From: WTFV01 sp965203525
Lineage (GTDB): Bacteria > Acidobacteriota > Vicinamibacteria > Vicinamibacterales > UBA8438
Reading direction: 5' to 3'
Assembly (NCBI GenBank): GCA_965203525.1
Contig: OZ241898.1
Span: forward strand, 1,922,001-1,986,000
Length of the DNA stretch: 64,000 nucleotides
The notes under the pieces are model-generated. The model was not told where the DNA came from. It was given only the letters and a program-made list of their open reading frames with translations, and ran no database searches. This document shows, in pieces, positions 16,854 to 25,551 of the stretch. Within the stretch, counting starts at the first letter, position 1. Every line of letters begins with the position of its first letter. The position numbers and the translations under genes are program-made.

Positions 16854-17579
16854 TTAGTCCAAACGGAATCCCGCGCCCAGGTAGATGCGCTTGACCTCGT
16901 CGTCGCCGGCGAGCCGGTCCGGCGTTCCCTTCCGGAACACCCCGCCATCATGAATGATGTACGCGCGGTCGGTGATCCGCAAGGTCTCGCGCACGTTGTG
17001 ATCCGTCATCAGGACGCCGATCCCGCGTTCCTTGAGGTGGAAGATGATCTCCTGGATGTCGCCCACGGCGATCGGGTCGATTCCGGCGAACGGCTCGTCG
17101 AGCAGCATGAACGAGGGCGACATGACGAGCGCCCTGGTGATCTCGACGCGCCGGCGTTCGCCCCCGGACAGCGAGTGCGCCCGCGCGGCGGCGAGCGGCG
17201 TCAGGTCGAGCTCGGCCAGCAGCTCCGCCGCCCGGCGCCGCCGCTCGGCGCGCGAGAGCTTCAGGGTCTCGAGGATGGCCAGGATGTTCTGCTCCACCGT
17301 GAGCCCGCGGAACACCGAGGGCTCCTGCGGCAGGTAGCCGATCCCCTTCTTCGCCCTGACGTACATCGGGTCGCCGGTGACGTCGTTTCCGTCCAGCAGC
17401 ACGCGGCCCGAGTCCGGGGCCGTGAGCCCGACGACCATGTAGAACGTCGTGGTCTTGCCAGCGCCGTTCGGTCCCAGCAATCCGACCACCTCGCCCGGTC
17501 GGACGTCGAGGCTGACGTCGCGCACCACGGTCCGCCGGCCGTACGATTTCGTCAGCGCGACCGTCTTGAGGAGAGCCAT
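16854..17579 (-). CDS. lptB: LPS export ABC ATPase LptB
   Basis: 241 residues, cytoplasmic ATPase of the LptB2FG transporter. Walker A GPNGAGKTTT near residue 38, signature LSGGERRRVEI, Walker B FMLLDEPFAGID, H-switch TDHNVRET. Full-length with the LptB-specific ending (RIYLGAGFRLD). It lies 36 bp after the LptC/A gene and 33 bp before rpoN in one minus-strand run. Its permease partner is the fused LptFG at the left edge. Confidence 0.95.
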   Translation of the reverse strand: MALLKTVALTKSYGRRTVVRDVSLDVRPGEVVGLLGPNGAGKTTTFYMVVGLTAPDSGRVLLDGNDVTGDPMYVRAKKGIGYLPQEPSVFRGLTVEQNILAILETLKLSRAERRRRAAELLAELDLTPLAAARAHSLSGGERRRVEITRALVMSPSFMLLDEPFAGIDPIAVGDIQEIIFHLKERGIGVLMTDHNVRETLRITDRAYIIHDGGVFRKGTPDRLAGDDEVKRIYLGAGFRLD

Positions 17580-17615
17580 CGTTCGGACGACGCGCCAGTT
17601 CGAAAGAGTCGCCTT

Positions 17616-20285
17616 TCAGGCCGGGCACGTCGCGCTGGTGGACGCCGTCCGCTCCGCGGACCGGCCGTCGGCGGATATCGACTCCCCGTTCGCGAAGAAC
17701 GTCACCGACCGCCCGGTCGTCTCCCGGCAGCCCTCCTCCAGCTCTTCGACGACCGTGACCGGCTCGCCGGTCAGGTCGTAGCGGCCTTCCCCGTCGTCGT
17801 AGGACAGCGTCTCGCCGGTCACGCGGCGGGTGTCCAGCTCGAGATCGACGTCGCCGGTGGCCTCGATCCGCTCGAGCGTGCGCGCATCGGCGCGCAGGAA
17901 CAGCATGATGCTCTCGCTGCCGAGGGAGAACCCCGGGCTGCTCACCGTGGCGGGCGTCGCGGAGGCGGCCGGGGGCGCGGCGGCGAGTCCGGGGGCGCTG
18001 TCCGGCGGGCTGCCCGCCCCGGCGGTCGTCGTGCTGCCCGTCCCGGCGGTCGGCGGATTGTAGGCGACCTGCTGGAGGCGGTTGTCGAAGAACAGCGTTT
18101 CCGCGCGCCCCTCCGTGATCGACTCGACGGCGTCCTCCGACTCGCCGTCGTTCTGCAGCAGGGTCGTCCGCGTCCGCACCGCCCCTTGCGCGGTGACGTC
18201 GCCGGTCGTCTCGTCGATGGCGATGCTCCGCCCGCGGAACTCGGTCGTTCCCTGCCACAGGCGCGCCCCGTCGGAATAGGTCGCCAGAGAGGTCGCCGCG
18301 TCGTAGGCGAACCGTCCCGCCACGACGTGTATCGGCGGTCCGGCGGCGAACAGGCCGGGCCGCACGGCGGCGGACGCGCCTTCGGTCTCCGGCGAGTCCA
18401 GCACGCCCTTGACCTCCTGCAGCGCCTCGACGTTCGGTCCGTCGAGGCCGACGGCGATCGTCCCTGCCTGCAGGAAGCCCCGCTGATCGTCCAGGCGCGG
18501 CGTCCGGCCGGCCGCGGCGGCGCGCGGCGCGGGTCCGGCCCGGCCTGACGCCGGACGATCGGCGGGTCGCGGCCCGGCCGCGGGCGGCGCGAGCAGCGTG
18601 AACAGCGCTTCGTCCGGCGCGTAGGTCGCCGCGTCCGCCTCCGCGCGGAGGCTTCCGGCTTCGAGCGTGACGTTCCCGAGCAGACGCAGCCCGGTCAACC
18701 GACCGAGCCCCGCCGCCAGCATCGCCTCCATGCGGTCCGCCCGCATGAGCCGATCGTCCGCGTCGGGCGCCGCCGACACGTCGGACTCCAGCAGCTCGAC
18801 GCCGCCGTCGAAGACCGCCGCCCGGCCGCCGGCGGCCGGGCGGCCAGCGGCCGGAACGGCTCCGCCGCCCGGTCCGCCACCCGTCGCAGGATCCGCGGAA
18901 GGAACGTCCTGGCCGCCGGCGGCCGGGCCGCGGGCGGTCGGAACGACTCCTCCGCCCGGTCCGCCACCCGTCGCAGGATCCGCGGAAGGAACGTCCTGGC
19001 CGCCGGCGGCCGGGCCGCGGGCGGTCGGAACGACTCCTCCGCCCGACCCGCCGCCCGCCGCGGGACCCGCGGAAGGGACGCCCGGACCGGCTGCCGCGGT
19101 CGGCGGCGCATCCGGCGCGCCGGCGCCGTTCCCGATTTCCAGGCTCCGGGCGCGGATGCGGCGGGCGGCGCCGCCGTCCGCGGGGAACTCCAGCGTCACG
19201 CGCTCCCGCGCCTGGAGCGCGTCCACCCCGGCGGCGCCCGGTTGCAGAGCCACCTCCACCGAGCCGCCGGCGATCGTCACGCCCGCCGCCCCGGGCCGGG
19301 CGCCGAAAAGCTCCACGCGCGCGCCGCCGGTGAGCGCCGCCCGCTCGGGCGCGCCGTCGCGGTAGTCCACGCCGATTTCCGGCGCCGACAGGTCACGGAG
19401 CTGCCCCGGACCGGTGTCGCCTCCCAGGATCCGGGCGCCGCCGGCCAGCTCTGCCCGCTCCGGCTCGTCGTCGCGGTAGGTCACGGAAATCGTCTCCGCG
19501 GACATCTCGCGGAGGTCGGTCCTCTCCCCGTCCTGTCCGCGCATCCGCGCGCCTCCCGTCAGTGCGATGGCGTCGAGCCGGGACGCATCCGGGTCGAAGC
19601 GCACGGCCACGCGGTCCGCCCGCATGCGGCGCCCGTGCGAATCGACCGTCACGCCTCCCCGGAACGACATGACGCCGGCGAACCTGTCGACCTCGGCGCT
19701 GCGCGCGGCGATCCGGACGCCCGGCGCGGCGCCGTCCGGTTCAAGCCGCAGCTCGACGACCGCCCGCCGCTCGAGATGCACGATCCGGCCGCGGCTGTCG
19801 TAGCGCGCCGCGTCACCCTCCAGGCGCATCCAGCCCTGCTCGAACTCGGCGCGCCCGGGCATCGTGACCACGCCGGTGGCGTCCGCGTACGACGCCTCCG
19901 CGGTGTCGCCGGCGAGGCCGTCCTCCGTCTCGATGGCCACCGTGCCGGTCAGCCGCCAGTCCCCCGCTTCTTCGACGCCGGACGCCTCGCCGCCGCGGAT
20001 CCGGAAGCCGGTCCGGTCCTCCTCGGCAGGCACGATCACCTCCACGCCCACCAGACGCGCGGAGCCGTCGTCGTAGGCGAACTGCCGGTCCGCGACGATC
20101 ACCGACCCGTCGCCGAAGGTGATGCGCGCGCCGCGGCTCTCGAGGACGGCGTTCGGATCGAGCGGGGCGACCGGCGCCGCCGCCGGCGGGCCGGCGCGGT
20201 CGGACATGCTGTACAGCAACGTGACGCCGAACGTCACCGCGAAGGATGCGAGCCCGATCCGGGCCGGACGTTGCCAGGCGGCCAT
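17616..20285 (-). CDS. lptCA: LptC-LptA-like fusion, periplasmic LPS transport protein
   Basis: 889 residues, far longer than LptC (~190) or LptA (~180). One N-terminal TM helix (about 8-27, IGLASFAVTFGVTLLYSM) tethers an LptC-like beta-jellyroll. Several OstA/LptA-type strand repeats follow, for example MRADRVAVRFDP, RLTGLRLLGNVTLEAG, RFAYDAATSLATYSDGARLW, and near the C-terminus VTGETLSYDDGEGRYDLTG. Residues about 390-480 are a Gly/Pro/Ala linker built from an 87-bp tandem repeat. I infer an LptC anchor fused to an extended LptA bridge; where one ends cannot be fixed by eye. Directly upstream of lptB. Confidence 0.8.
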   Translation of the reverse strand: MAAWQRPARIGLASFAVTFGVTLLYSMSDRAGPPAAAPVAPLDPNAVLESRGARITFGDGSVIVADRQFAYDDGSARLVGVEVIVPAEEDRTGFRIRGGEASGVEEAGDWRLTGTVAIETEDGLAGDTAEASYADATGVVTMPGRAEFEQGWMRLEGDAARYDSRGRIVHLERRAVVELRLEPDGAAPGVRIAARSAEVDRFAGVMSFRGGVTVDSHGRRMRADRVAVRFDPDASRLDAIALTGGARMRGQDGERTDLREMSAETISVTYRDDEPERAELAGGARILGGDTGPGQLRDLSAPEIGVDYRDGAPERAALTGGARVELFGARPGAAGVTIAGGSVEVALQPGAAGVDALQARERVTLEFPADGGAARRIRARSLEIGNGAGAPDAPPTAAAGPGVPSAGPAAGGGSGGGVVPTARGPAAGGQDVPSADPATGGGPGGGVVPTARGPAAGGQDVPSADPATGGGPGGGAVPAAGRPAAGGRAAVFDGGVELLESDVSAAPDADDRLMRADRMEAMLAAGLGRLTGLRLLGNVTLEAGSLRAEADAATYAPDEALFTLLAPPAAGPRPADRPASGRAGPAPRAAAAGRTPRLDDQRGFLQAGTIAVGLDGPNVEALQEVKGVLDSPETEGASAAVRPGLFAAGPPIHVVAGRFAYDAATSLATYSDGARLWQGTTEFRGRSIAIDETTGDVTAQGAVRTRTTLLQNDGESEDAVESITEGRAETLFFDNRLQQVAYNPPTAGTGSTTTAGAGSPPDSAPGLAAAPPAASATPATVSSPGFSLGSESIMLFLRADARTLERIEATGDVDLELDTRRVTGETLSYDDGEGRYDLTGEPVTVVEELEEGCRETTGRSVTFFANGESISADGRSAERTASTSATCPA
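18853..19113 (-). repeat. 87-bp tandem repeat inside lptCA, about 3 copies
   Basis: Units begin near 18853, 18940 and 19027, exactly 87 bp apart; the third is diverged. Each encodes 29 residues of Gly/Pro/Ala/Val-rich linker with a GGQDVPSADPATGGGP core, so copy-number change alters linker length without shifting the frame. Confidence 0.9.
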
Positions 20286-20297
20286 GTTCCTTCCACT

Positions 20298-22046
20298 CTA
20301 CCGATGCCCGATCGCATCGGCAACGCGCAACCGGATGAAGTCGTTCCCCTTGTACGTGCTCTCGTCGAGCGAGAACGCCACGCGCAGCCCGTCGCGGCCG
20401 CGCTCGAAGACCGACGCCCGGTCGGCCGCTCCCCAGGCGACGGCCGGAAACGTGGCCCGGCCCTGGCGGATCTTCATGCGGAGGTGGCGCTTCTTCATCG
20501 TCCGCGGGCCCTCGGCCACCTCGACCGGCGCGGCGTGGAACACGGGACGCAGGTTGCCTCTTCCGAACGGCTCCAGCGCGGCCAGATCGCGGAGCAGACC
20601 TTCCCGCACCTCCGTGAGGGGCAGCGGGGCGTCCACGGTCAGCCGCGGCACGAGATCTTCCGGCCCGAGCCGCTCGTCGGCGTACGCGGCCAGCCGGCGG
20701 CGCATTTCCGTCAGGCGCCGCGACTCGATCACCAGGCCGGCCGCCTGCCGGTGCCCGCCGAAGCGCACGAACAGGTCCGCGGCGCGCTCGAGCGCGGCGA
20801 GCAGATCGAATCCCGGAATGCTCCGGCCCGAGCCGTGCGCCTGCTCGCCGTCCACCGACAGCACGATCGCCGGCCGGGCGAACCTCTCGACCAGCTTCGA
20901 CGCGACGATGCCGATCACGCCGCGGTGCCAGCCCGCGCCCCAGACGACCAGCAGGTTGCGCGCGCCGACCTCCGGGTCGCGTTCGACGACCTGCCGCGCC
21001 TCGGCCACGATCGCGGCTTCCTCTTCGCGCCGCCGCGCGTTCTCGGCATCCAGCGCCGCGGCCAGCTCCTGCGCCTCCGCGGCGTCGGCGGCGCGCGTCG
21101 CCAGCAGCAGCCGCGTGGCCATTTCCGCGGAACGCATGCGGCCGGCCGCGTTGATGCGCGGCGCCACCTGGAACGCCACGTTCCCGCTGTCGATCCGGCG
21201 GCCGGCCGGTCCGCTGGCGTCCAGCAGCGCCTGCAGGCCGGCCGTGTGCGGACCGCTCGACAGGCGGTCGAGTCCCACCTTCGCGAGCACCCGGTTCTCG
21301 CCCCGCAGCGGAACCGCGTCCGCCAGGGTGCCGATGGCGGCCAGCTTGACGAACCCCTGCAGCCAGGCCGTGCGGCCGGCCCGCCGGCACAGCGCCTGCA
21401 CGAGCTTGAACGCCACCCCGGCCCCGGCCAGATCCTTGTCCGGGTAGGGACAGTCGGGGCGGCGCGGGTTGATCACCGCGAACGCCGGAGGAAGATCCGC
21501 CTCCGGCTCGTGGTGGTCGGTGACGACGAGATCGACGCCCAGTTCGCGCGCGCGCTTCGCCGCCGCCACGCTCCGGATGCCGCAGTCGACCGACACCAGC
21601 ACCCGGGCGCCGCGCGCCTGCAGGCGCTCCACCGTCTCCGCCTGCAGCCCGTAGCCGTCCCGCAGCCGCTCGGGAATGAAGTGCGACACGTCGCCGCCCA
21701 GCAGCTCCAGGGCGCGGCGCAGCATGACGGTGGAGCTGACCCCGTCGGCGTCGTAGTCCCCGTGCACGACGATCGGTTCGCGCCGCCCGACGGCGCCGAG
21801 GAGCCGCTCGACGGCGCGGTCGAGGTCCGCGAGGCGTGACGGATCGTGGAGATCGTCGAGGCTGGGGCGCAGGAACCGGCGGGCGCCGTCCGGGTCCGCC
21901 AGATCGCGCTGGACGAGCAGGCGGGCGACGGTCGGATGCAGCGACAGCTCCCGGCGCAGCCGTTCGGCCGCCGGGGCGTCGAACTCCGGGTGGCGCCAGA
22001 CCGCCCCCCGCAGCGCCGATTCCCCGCCGGCGGGGGCTAGCCCCAC
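20298..22046 (-). CDS. recJ: Single-stranded-DNA exonuclease RecJ
   Basis: About 582 residues, a 5'-3' ssDNA exonuclease in recombination and mismatch repair. DHH domain: VHGDYDADGVSS (motif I), VSVDCGIRS, VVTDHHEP (DHH motif), LAAIGTLADAVPL. The DHHA1 domain includes GRSIPGFDL and RFGGHRQAAGL. The C-terminal OB domain ends at IGHR. The GTG start at 22046 overlaps the dnaE stop by 10 bp; it is the nearest plausible start giving normal length. Runs on to lptCA 12 bp later. Confidence 0.92.
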   Translation of the reverse strand: MGLAPAGGESALRGAVWRHPEFDAPAAERLRRELSLHPTVARLLVQRDLADPDGARRFLRPSLDDLHDPSRLADLDRAVERLLGAVGRREPIVVHGDYDADGVSSTVMLRRALELLGGDVSHFIPERLRDGYGLQAETVERLQARGARVLVSVDCGIRSVAAAKRARELGVDLVVTDHHEPEADLPPAFAVINPRRPDCPYPDKDLAGAGVAFKLVQALCRRAGRTAWLQGFVKLAAIGTLADAVPLRGENRVLAKVGLDRLSSGPHTAGLQALLDASGPAGRRIDSGNVAFQVAPRINAAGRMRSAEMATRLLLATRAADAAEAQELAAALDAENARRREEEAAIVAEARQVVERDPEVGARNLLVVWGAGWHRGVIGIVASKLVERFARPAIVLSVDGEQAHGSGRSIPGFDLLAALERAADLFVRFGGHRQAAGLVIESRRLTEMRRRLAAYADERLGPEDLVPRLTVDAPLPLTEVREGLLRDLAALEPFGRGNLRPVFHAAPVEVAEGPRTMKKRHLRMKIRQGRATFPAVAWGAADRASVFERGRDGLRVAFSLDESTYKGNDFIRLRVADAIGHR

Positions 22047-25000
22047 GAGACGGCGCCCTTTCCGCACACCTGCTCGACTTCCTCGGCCAGCCGGTCCGAG
22101 GGCTGGACGCGGACGCGGTCGAGCCGCGCGCGGACCCTGAGCGGCGGGCTCCGGCTGCGCAGCTCGACTTCGAGGGCGACCCGTCCGCCGCCGGGATGGC
22201 GCCCGAGGACCTCCTTCAGGGCTTCGAGCGTCGCCCGGTTCGCCGGCGGGGAGACGAGGCGGATGCCCAGGGGGCGTCCGGCCTCGCTCAGCAGCGCGTC
22301 GATCGGACGCACCTCGCTCGCGATCAGCCGCGCCGTTTCGTCGTCGACCTCCAGCTTGCCGCTGACGACGATCAGCGCGCCCACGTCCAGCAGCCGGCCG
22401 TACTTGCGGAACGTCTCCGGAAAGACGACCGCTTCCACACGCCCCCCGCGGTCCTCGACGAGGACCGCGGCCATCGGATCGCCCTTCCGGGTCTTCAGGT
22501 CCCGGCGCTGGCTGACGATGCCGCCGGCCGTCACCGCCGCCGCCGGTTCGGTGAGGGCCGCGATGGACCGCACGCCGGCGCGGTCGAGTTCCTTCCGGAA
22601 CCGGTCGATGGGATGGCCGCTCAGATACAGGCCGAGCGCTTCCTTCTCGAACGCGAGCTGCTCCTTCTCGGTCCAGGCCGGAACGTCCGGCAGCCGCATC
22701 GCGCTCCCGTCCGCCCGGACCGCCTCCGATTCCCCGAAGAGCTCGTGCTGGCCGCGGTTGCGGTTCCGCTGCCGCCGGTTCCCGTGCTCGACGGCGCGGT
22801 CCACCGCCGCGAAGAGCTGCGCCGAACGGAGACGCCGCCCGGCGCCGTTCCCGTCCGGCCCGCCGTCTCCGTGCAGGCCGTCGAAGGCGCCCGCCTTGAC
22901 CAGGCTCTCCAGGACGCGCTTGTTGACCGCCTGCAGGTCGACCTGCTCGCACAGCCGGTTCAGCGACGTGAGCCGGCCGGTCTCGCGGCGCACCGCCAGG
23001 ATCGACTCGACCGCCTTGTCGCCGACGTTCTTGACCGCGCCGAGCCCGAACCGCACGCCCGCCGGGGTCACCGTGAACGCCCACGCGCTCTCGTTGACGT
23101 CGGGCGGCAGGATCGTCACCCCGAGGTCGCGGCACTCGCCCATGTACAGGGCGAGCTTGTCGGTGTTCTGCCGTTCCGTCGTCAGCAGCGCCGCCAGGAA
23201 GTACGCCGGGTAGTTCGCCTTGAGGTACGCGGTCTGGTAGGCCAGCAGCGCGTACGCCGTCGAATGGCTCTTGTTGAAGCCGTACCCGGCGAAGAACTCC
23301 ATCAGATCCCAGATCCGCTTCGCGACCGCGCCGTCCAGTCCCCGCTCGACCGCGCCGGCCAGGAACTTCTCGCGCTGCGCCTCCATCACCGACGCGCTCT
23401 TCTTGCCCATCGCCTTGCGCAGCACGTCCGCCTCGCCCATCGTGAAGCCGGCGAGGTCGCTGGCGATGCGCATGACCTGTTCCTGGTAGGCGATCACGCC
23501 GTACGTGCCGCGCAGGATCGGTTCGAGCCGCGGCGTGTCGTACTCGATCCCGACCTTCCCGTCCTTGCGCGCGATGAAGTCGTCGATGACCCCCCCGCGC
23601 AACGGTCCGGGCCGGTACAGGGCGTTCAGGGCGATGAGGTCCTCGAACCGTTGCGGCTTGGCCTTGCGCAGCGTCTCGCGCATGCCGGAGCTCTCGAACT
23701 GGAAGATGCCGAGCGTCTGGCCGTTGCTGAACAGCCGGTAGGTCTTCTCGTCGTCGAGGGGCAGCGACTCGAGCCGGACCGTCTCCCCGAGCGCGCGCTC
23801 GATCTGCTCGACCGCGTCTTGCAGCAGCGTCAGCGTGCTGAGCCCGAGAAAGTCCATCTTGAGCAGGCCGACCCGCTCGACCTCCTTCATCGCCCACTGG
23901 GTCGTTACGATTTCGTCCTTCTTGTAGAGCGGCGCGAACTCGGTGATCGCATCCGGGGCGATGACCACCCCGGCCGCGTGCACCGAGGCGTGGCGCGTCA
24001 CCCCTTCGAGCCGGCGCGCCACGTCGAGCAGCTCCCGCACCTGCGGCGCGGTGCGCTGCAGCTCCTTGAGCGTCGGACTCCCGGCGAGCGCCTTGTCGAG
24101 GGTGATGTCGAGCGTCTGGGGGATCTGCTTCGCCACCCGGTCGACTTCCGCGTAGGACATGCCGAGGGTCCGTCCGACGTCGCGCACCACCGCCCGCGCC
24201 TTCATCGTCCCGAACGTGATGATCTGCGCCACGTTCTCGCGCCCGTACTTGCGCGTGACGTACTCGATGACCTCGCCGCGGCGCCGCTCGCAGAAGTCGA
24301 TGTCGATGTCCGGCAGCGACACCCGTTCCGGGTTGAGGAAGCGCTCGAAGATCAGGTCGAACTCCAGCGGATCGACGTCCGTGATCCGCAGGCAGTACGC
24401 CACGAGGCTGCCGGCGGCGGAGCCGCGGCCGGGACCGACCGGGACGCCCTGCTCGCGCGCGTAGCGGATGAAGTCCCAGACGATCAGGAAGTACCCCGCG
24501 TACCCCATCCGCCGGATCATCTCGATCTCGTACGCCAGCCGCCGCTCGTACTGCTCCAGATCGTGCCGTAGCGCGCCCCGCCCGCGCAGCGCCTGCAGCC
24601 GCGGGCGCCGCTCGTCGAAGCCGGCGCGCGCCACGCTGGCGAAGTAGTCGTCCGGCGACTCGAACGGCGGCGGCACGTCGAAGTTCGGCAGCCGGTGGAC
24701 GGTGCCGGACAGGTCGACGTCGCAGCGCTCCGCGATCGCCAGCGTGTTGCGCAACGCCTCGGGAAAGTCCCCGAACACGGCCGCCATCTCCGCCGGGGTC
24801 TTCAGGTAGAACTGATCGCCGTGGTAGCGCAGCCGCTTCTCGTCGGTCACGTTCTTGCCGGTGCCGATGCACAGCAGGACGTCGTGCGGGCGGTGGTCCG
24901 CCTGCCGCAGGTAGTGCACGTCGTTCGTGCAGACCAGCGGCAGGCCGAGGTCGGCGGCGATGGGCGGCAGGCCGCGGTTGACCACCTGCTGGTCGTCGAT

Positions 25001-25537
25001 GCCCTGGTACTGCATCTCCAGGAAGAAGCGGTCCGGGCCCAGGATGTCCCGGAACGAAGCCGCGGCCTCGCGGGCCTCGCGGGCCTGGTCGCGGCAGAGC
25101 TTGGTGGCCACCTCGCCCTTCAGGCAACTGCTCAGCCCGATGATGCCGTCCGCGTGCGCGGCCAGCAGTTCCTTGTCGATGCGCGGCTTGTAGTAGAAGC
25201 CCTCGGTGTAGCCGGCCGAAACGAGCTTGATCAGGTTGTGGTAGCCGGCCGGATCGGATGCGAGCAGCACCAGGTGGTTGGCCGTCTCCCCCGGAACGCC
25301 GCTATGGTGCCGCCGGTCGCCGTTGGCGACGTACACCTCGCAGCCGATGATCGGCTTGACGCCCCGCTTGCGCGCCTCGTCGTGGAACGTGATCGCGGAG
25401 AAGAGGTTGCCGTGCTCGGTGACCGCCACGGCCGGCATCTTCAGCGCGGCCACCTGGTCGAGCATCTCCCCGATCCGGCAGGCGCCGTCGAGCAGCGAAT
25501 ACTCGGTGTGCAGATGCAGATGGACGAAGTCGGCCAT
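22037..25537 (-). CDS. dnaE: DNA polymerase III alpha subunit
   Basis: 1166 residues, the replicative polymerase. The PHP domain begins FVHLHLHTEYSLLDG. The C-family palm carries PGRGSAAGS and the catalytic PDIDIDF near residue 400. Fingers include GIFQFESSGMRE; the helix-hairpin-helix and beta-binding region lies after AAGYGF-like FFAGYGFNKSHSTAYA. The C-terminal OB fold contains AGGIVSQRRDLKTRKGD. DnaE1 type rather than PolC: no internal exonuclease. It starts 14 bp after guaA ends and overlaps recJ, so guaA-dnaE-recJ-lptCA-lptB-rpoN may be one long transcript. Confidence 0.96.
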   Translation of the reverse strand: MADFVHLHLHTEYSLLDGACRIGEMLDQVAALKMPAVAVTEHGNLFSAITFHDEARKRGVKPIIGCEVYVANGDRRHHSGVPGETANHLVLLASDPAGYHNLIKLVSAGYTEGFYYKPRIDKELLAAHADGIIGLSSCLKGEVATKLCRDQAREAREAAASFRDILGPDRFFLEMQYQGIDDQQVVNRGLPPIAADLGLPLVCTNDVHYLRQADHRPHDVLLCIGTGKNVTDEKRLRYHGDQFYLKTPAEMAAVFGDFPEALRNTLAIAERCDVDLSGTVHRLPNFDVPPPFESPDDYFASVARAGFDERRPRLQALRGRGALRHDLEQYERRLAYEIEMIRRMGYAGYFLIVWDFIRYAREQGVPVGPGRGSAAGSLVAYCLRITDVDPLEFDLIFERFLNPERVSLPDIDIDFCERRRGEVIEYVTRKYGRENVAQIITFGTMKARAVVRDVGRTLGMSYAEVDRVAKQIPQTLDITLDKALAGSPTLKELQRTAPQVRELLDVARRLEGVTRHASVHAAGVVIAPDAITEFAPLYKKDEIVTTQWAMKEVERVGLLKMDFLGLSTLTLLQDAVEQIERALGETVRLESLPLDDEKTYRLFSNGQTLGIFQFESSGMRETLRKAKPQRFEDLIALNALYRPGPLRGGVIDDFIARKDGKVGIEYDTPRLEPILRGTYGVIAYQEQVMRIASDLAGFTMGEADVLRKAMGKKSASVMEAQREKFLAGAVERGLDGAVAKRIWDLMEFFAGYGFNKSHSTAYALLAYQTAYLKANYPAYFLAALLTTERQNTDKLALYMGECRDLGVTILPPDVNESAWAFTVTPAGVRFGLGAVKNVGDKAVESILAVRRETGRLTSLNRLCEQVDLQAVNKRVLESLVKAGAFDGLHGDGGPDGNGAGRRLRSAQLFAAVDRAVEHGNRRQRNRNRGQHELFGESEAVRADGSAMRLPDVPAWTEKEQLAFEKEALGLYLSGHPIDRFRKELDRAGVRSIAALTEPAAAVTAGGIVSQRRDLKTRKGDPMAAVLVEDRGGRVEAVVFPETFRKYGRLLDVGALIVVSGKLEVDDETARLIASEVRPIDALLSEAGRPLGIRLVSPPANRATLEALKEVLGRHPGGGRVALEVELRSRSPPLRVRARLDRVRVQPSDRLAEEVEQVCGKGAVSWG

Positions 25538-25551
25538 GGTCGTCGGAACCC

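Noticed and set aside
14520..18548. Plus-strand open frame of about 1340 codons across the cupin, rpoN, lptB and part of lptCA
   Set aside because: Antisense to well-supported genes and no recognisable domain; it runs through the minisatellite as PSPALPR repeats.
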